From Leptospira broomii serovar Hurstbridge str. 5399 (GTDB lineage: Bacteria > Spirochaetota > Leptospiria > Leptospirales > Leptospiraceae), in assembly GCF_000243715.2 (NCBI RefSeq), contig NZ_AHMO02000007.1:376054-440053 (forward strand): DNA of 64,000 nucleotides, given 5' to 3'. The notes beneath the pieces are model-generated. The model did no database searches. It was not told where the DNA came from and worked only from the letters and a program-made list of their open reading frames with translations. A program made the translations under genes and the position numbers. Shown piece by piece: positions 63,539-64,000 of this stretch. How positions within the stretch are numbered: the stretch's first letter is position 1; the number at the start of each line of letters is the position of its first letter.

Positions 63539-63676
63539 AAAAAAATTCACTTGCTTTGCTTGTCCCGGTTCTTGCGAACCGATCCACCCGAACGCTACGC
63601 GATCGGGACACCAAACCTTCACCTAACCCGCTTCCAATTGCCCTCGTTAAAACTGCTTCGCAGATTTTACTCGGGC
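63539..63676. other. Structured intergenic interval after the defence operon
   Basis: A palindromic block spans 63561-63610 (TGTCCCG and CGGGACA outer arms, GGTTC/GAACC inner hairpin). A CACCTAAC box near 63630 resembles an attC left core, but no matching right core was found, so it is not called an attC. Confidence 0.4.
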
Positions 63677-63952
63677 TTAATCCTGTCTTTCTACTAGATT
63701 ACTTTTCAGAAATGCAGAGTAGAAATAAACAGTAGGCTTTCCATAAAGTCTATATAGCACCAAAAATTCATCCATAAACAATCGTCTTAATCCTAATTCT
63801 ACCTTAGAAATATGACTTCGGCTCCGTTTTAGCTTTTTGGCTACTTCCGCTTGAGTAAATCCCGCTTCCTTTCTCGCTGTTTTTAAGGCTCTGTAAAAGA
63901 ATTCTTTTTCTTTTTTAGAGACTTCCCAGTAAGGCAAGGCACTTGCGAACAT
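63677..63952 (-). CDS. XRE-family helix-turn-helix regulator
   Basis: The 91-residue protein contains a XRE HTH (ALKTARKEAGFTQAEVAKKLKRSRSHISKVELGLRRL, about residues 22-58). GAGGTTGCC precedes the ATG. It is convergent with the defence operon. It may be a controller of the operon or belong to the next unit beyond the window. Confidence 0.85.
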   Translation of the reverse strand: MFASALPYWEVSKKEKEFFYRALKTARKEAGFTQAEVAKKLKRSRSHISKVELGLRRLFMDEFLVLYRLYGKPTVYFYSAFLKSNLVERQD

Positions 63953-64000
63953 GGCAACCTCTGGATTTGCCTCTTTCTAGGCATTTGAAGGCCTTAGAAT

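Overview
The window looks like chromosome from a spirochaete of the Leptospira group. This is inferred from the gene families, not from a database match: many MCP, PAS and histidine-kinase genes, a lysine 2,3-aminomutase-like gene near efp, a speD-SET-speE cluster, permissive spirochaetal lipoboxes, frequent TTG/GTG starts and moderate GC. No rRNA, tRNA, IS element or CRISPR array was recognised.

Region 1 (1-31 kb) is ordinary chromosome: a catalase-like protein cut by the left edge, a Ste24-type protease, a lactonase-like lipoprotein divergent from a Crp/Fnr regulator, a divergent SRAP protein and an MFS transporter. It also holds a hybrid histidine kinase whose receiver is out of frame, an MCP/SGNH pair, a TetR-flanked ArnT-like transferase and a kinase fused to a periplasmic-binding-protein-like domain. 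PlsC-like and alanine racemase genes follow, then a polyamine operon (speD, a SET-AdoMetDC fusion, speE) ending in pyrF.

Region 2 (31-40 kb) is a compact lipid-modification operon: FAD oxidoreductase, DUF1365, Cfa-like methyltransferase, DUF2062, DUF1295 and a second Cfa/CNMT-like methyltransferase. It is followed by a TetR regulator divergent from a CrtI-like oxidoreductase, with three copies of an 18-bp operator-like motif between them. A second CrtI-like paralogue lies at 49-51 kb.

Region 3 (40-51 kb) holds a KamA/EpmB-like radical SAM enzyme, efp, a methionine-salvage pair (mtnD, mtnB) with an SDR gene, and a 7TM sensor kinase.

Region 4 (51.5-57.4 kb) is the most unusual part: an integron-like cassette array. 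A tyrosine recombinase with a HARP-like N-terminus, and without the insertion typical of IntI, is followed by an attI-like stretch and four cassettes. Each cassette ends in a 151-153 bp attC-like palindrome. The start of every cassette is complementary to the left arm of its own attC, as expected for inserted circular cassettes, and this match extends well past the usual 7-bp core. The cassettes carry unrecognised proteins, an SH3-type lipoprotein and a two-gene unit.

Region 5 (57.4-64 kb) is a predicted defence operon: 5-methylcytosine methyltransferase, MORC/GHKL ATPase, Z1 protein and a DUF4420-type PD-(D/E)XK protein, followed by a convergent XRE regulator. It is AT-richer than the core and abuts the last attC, but no closing attC is visible.
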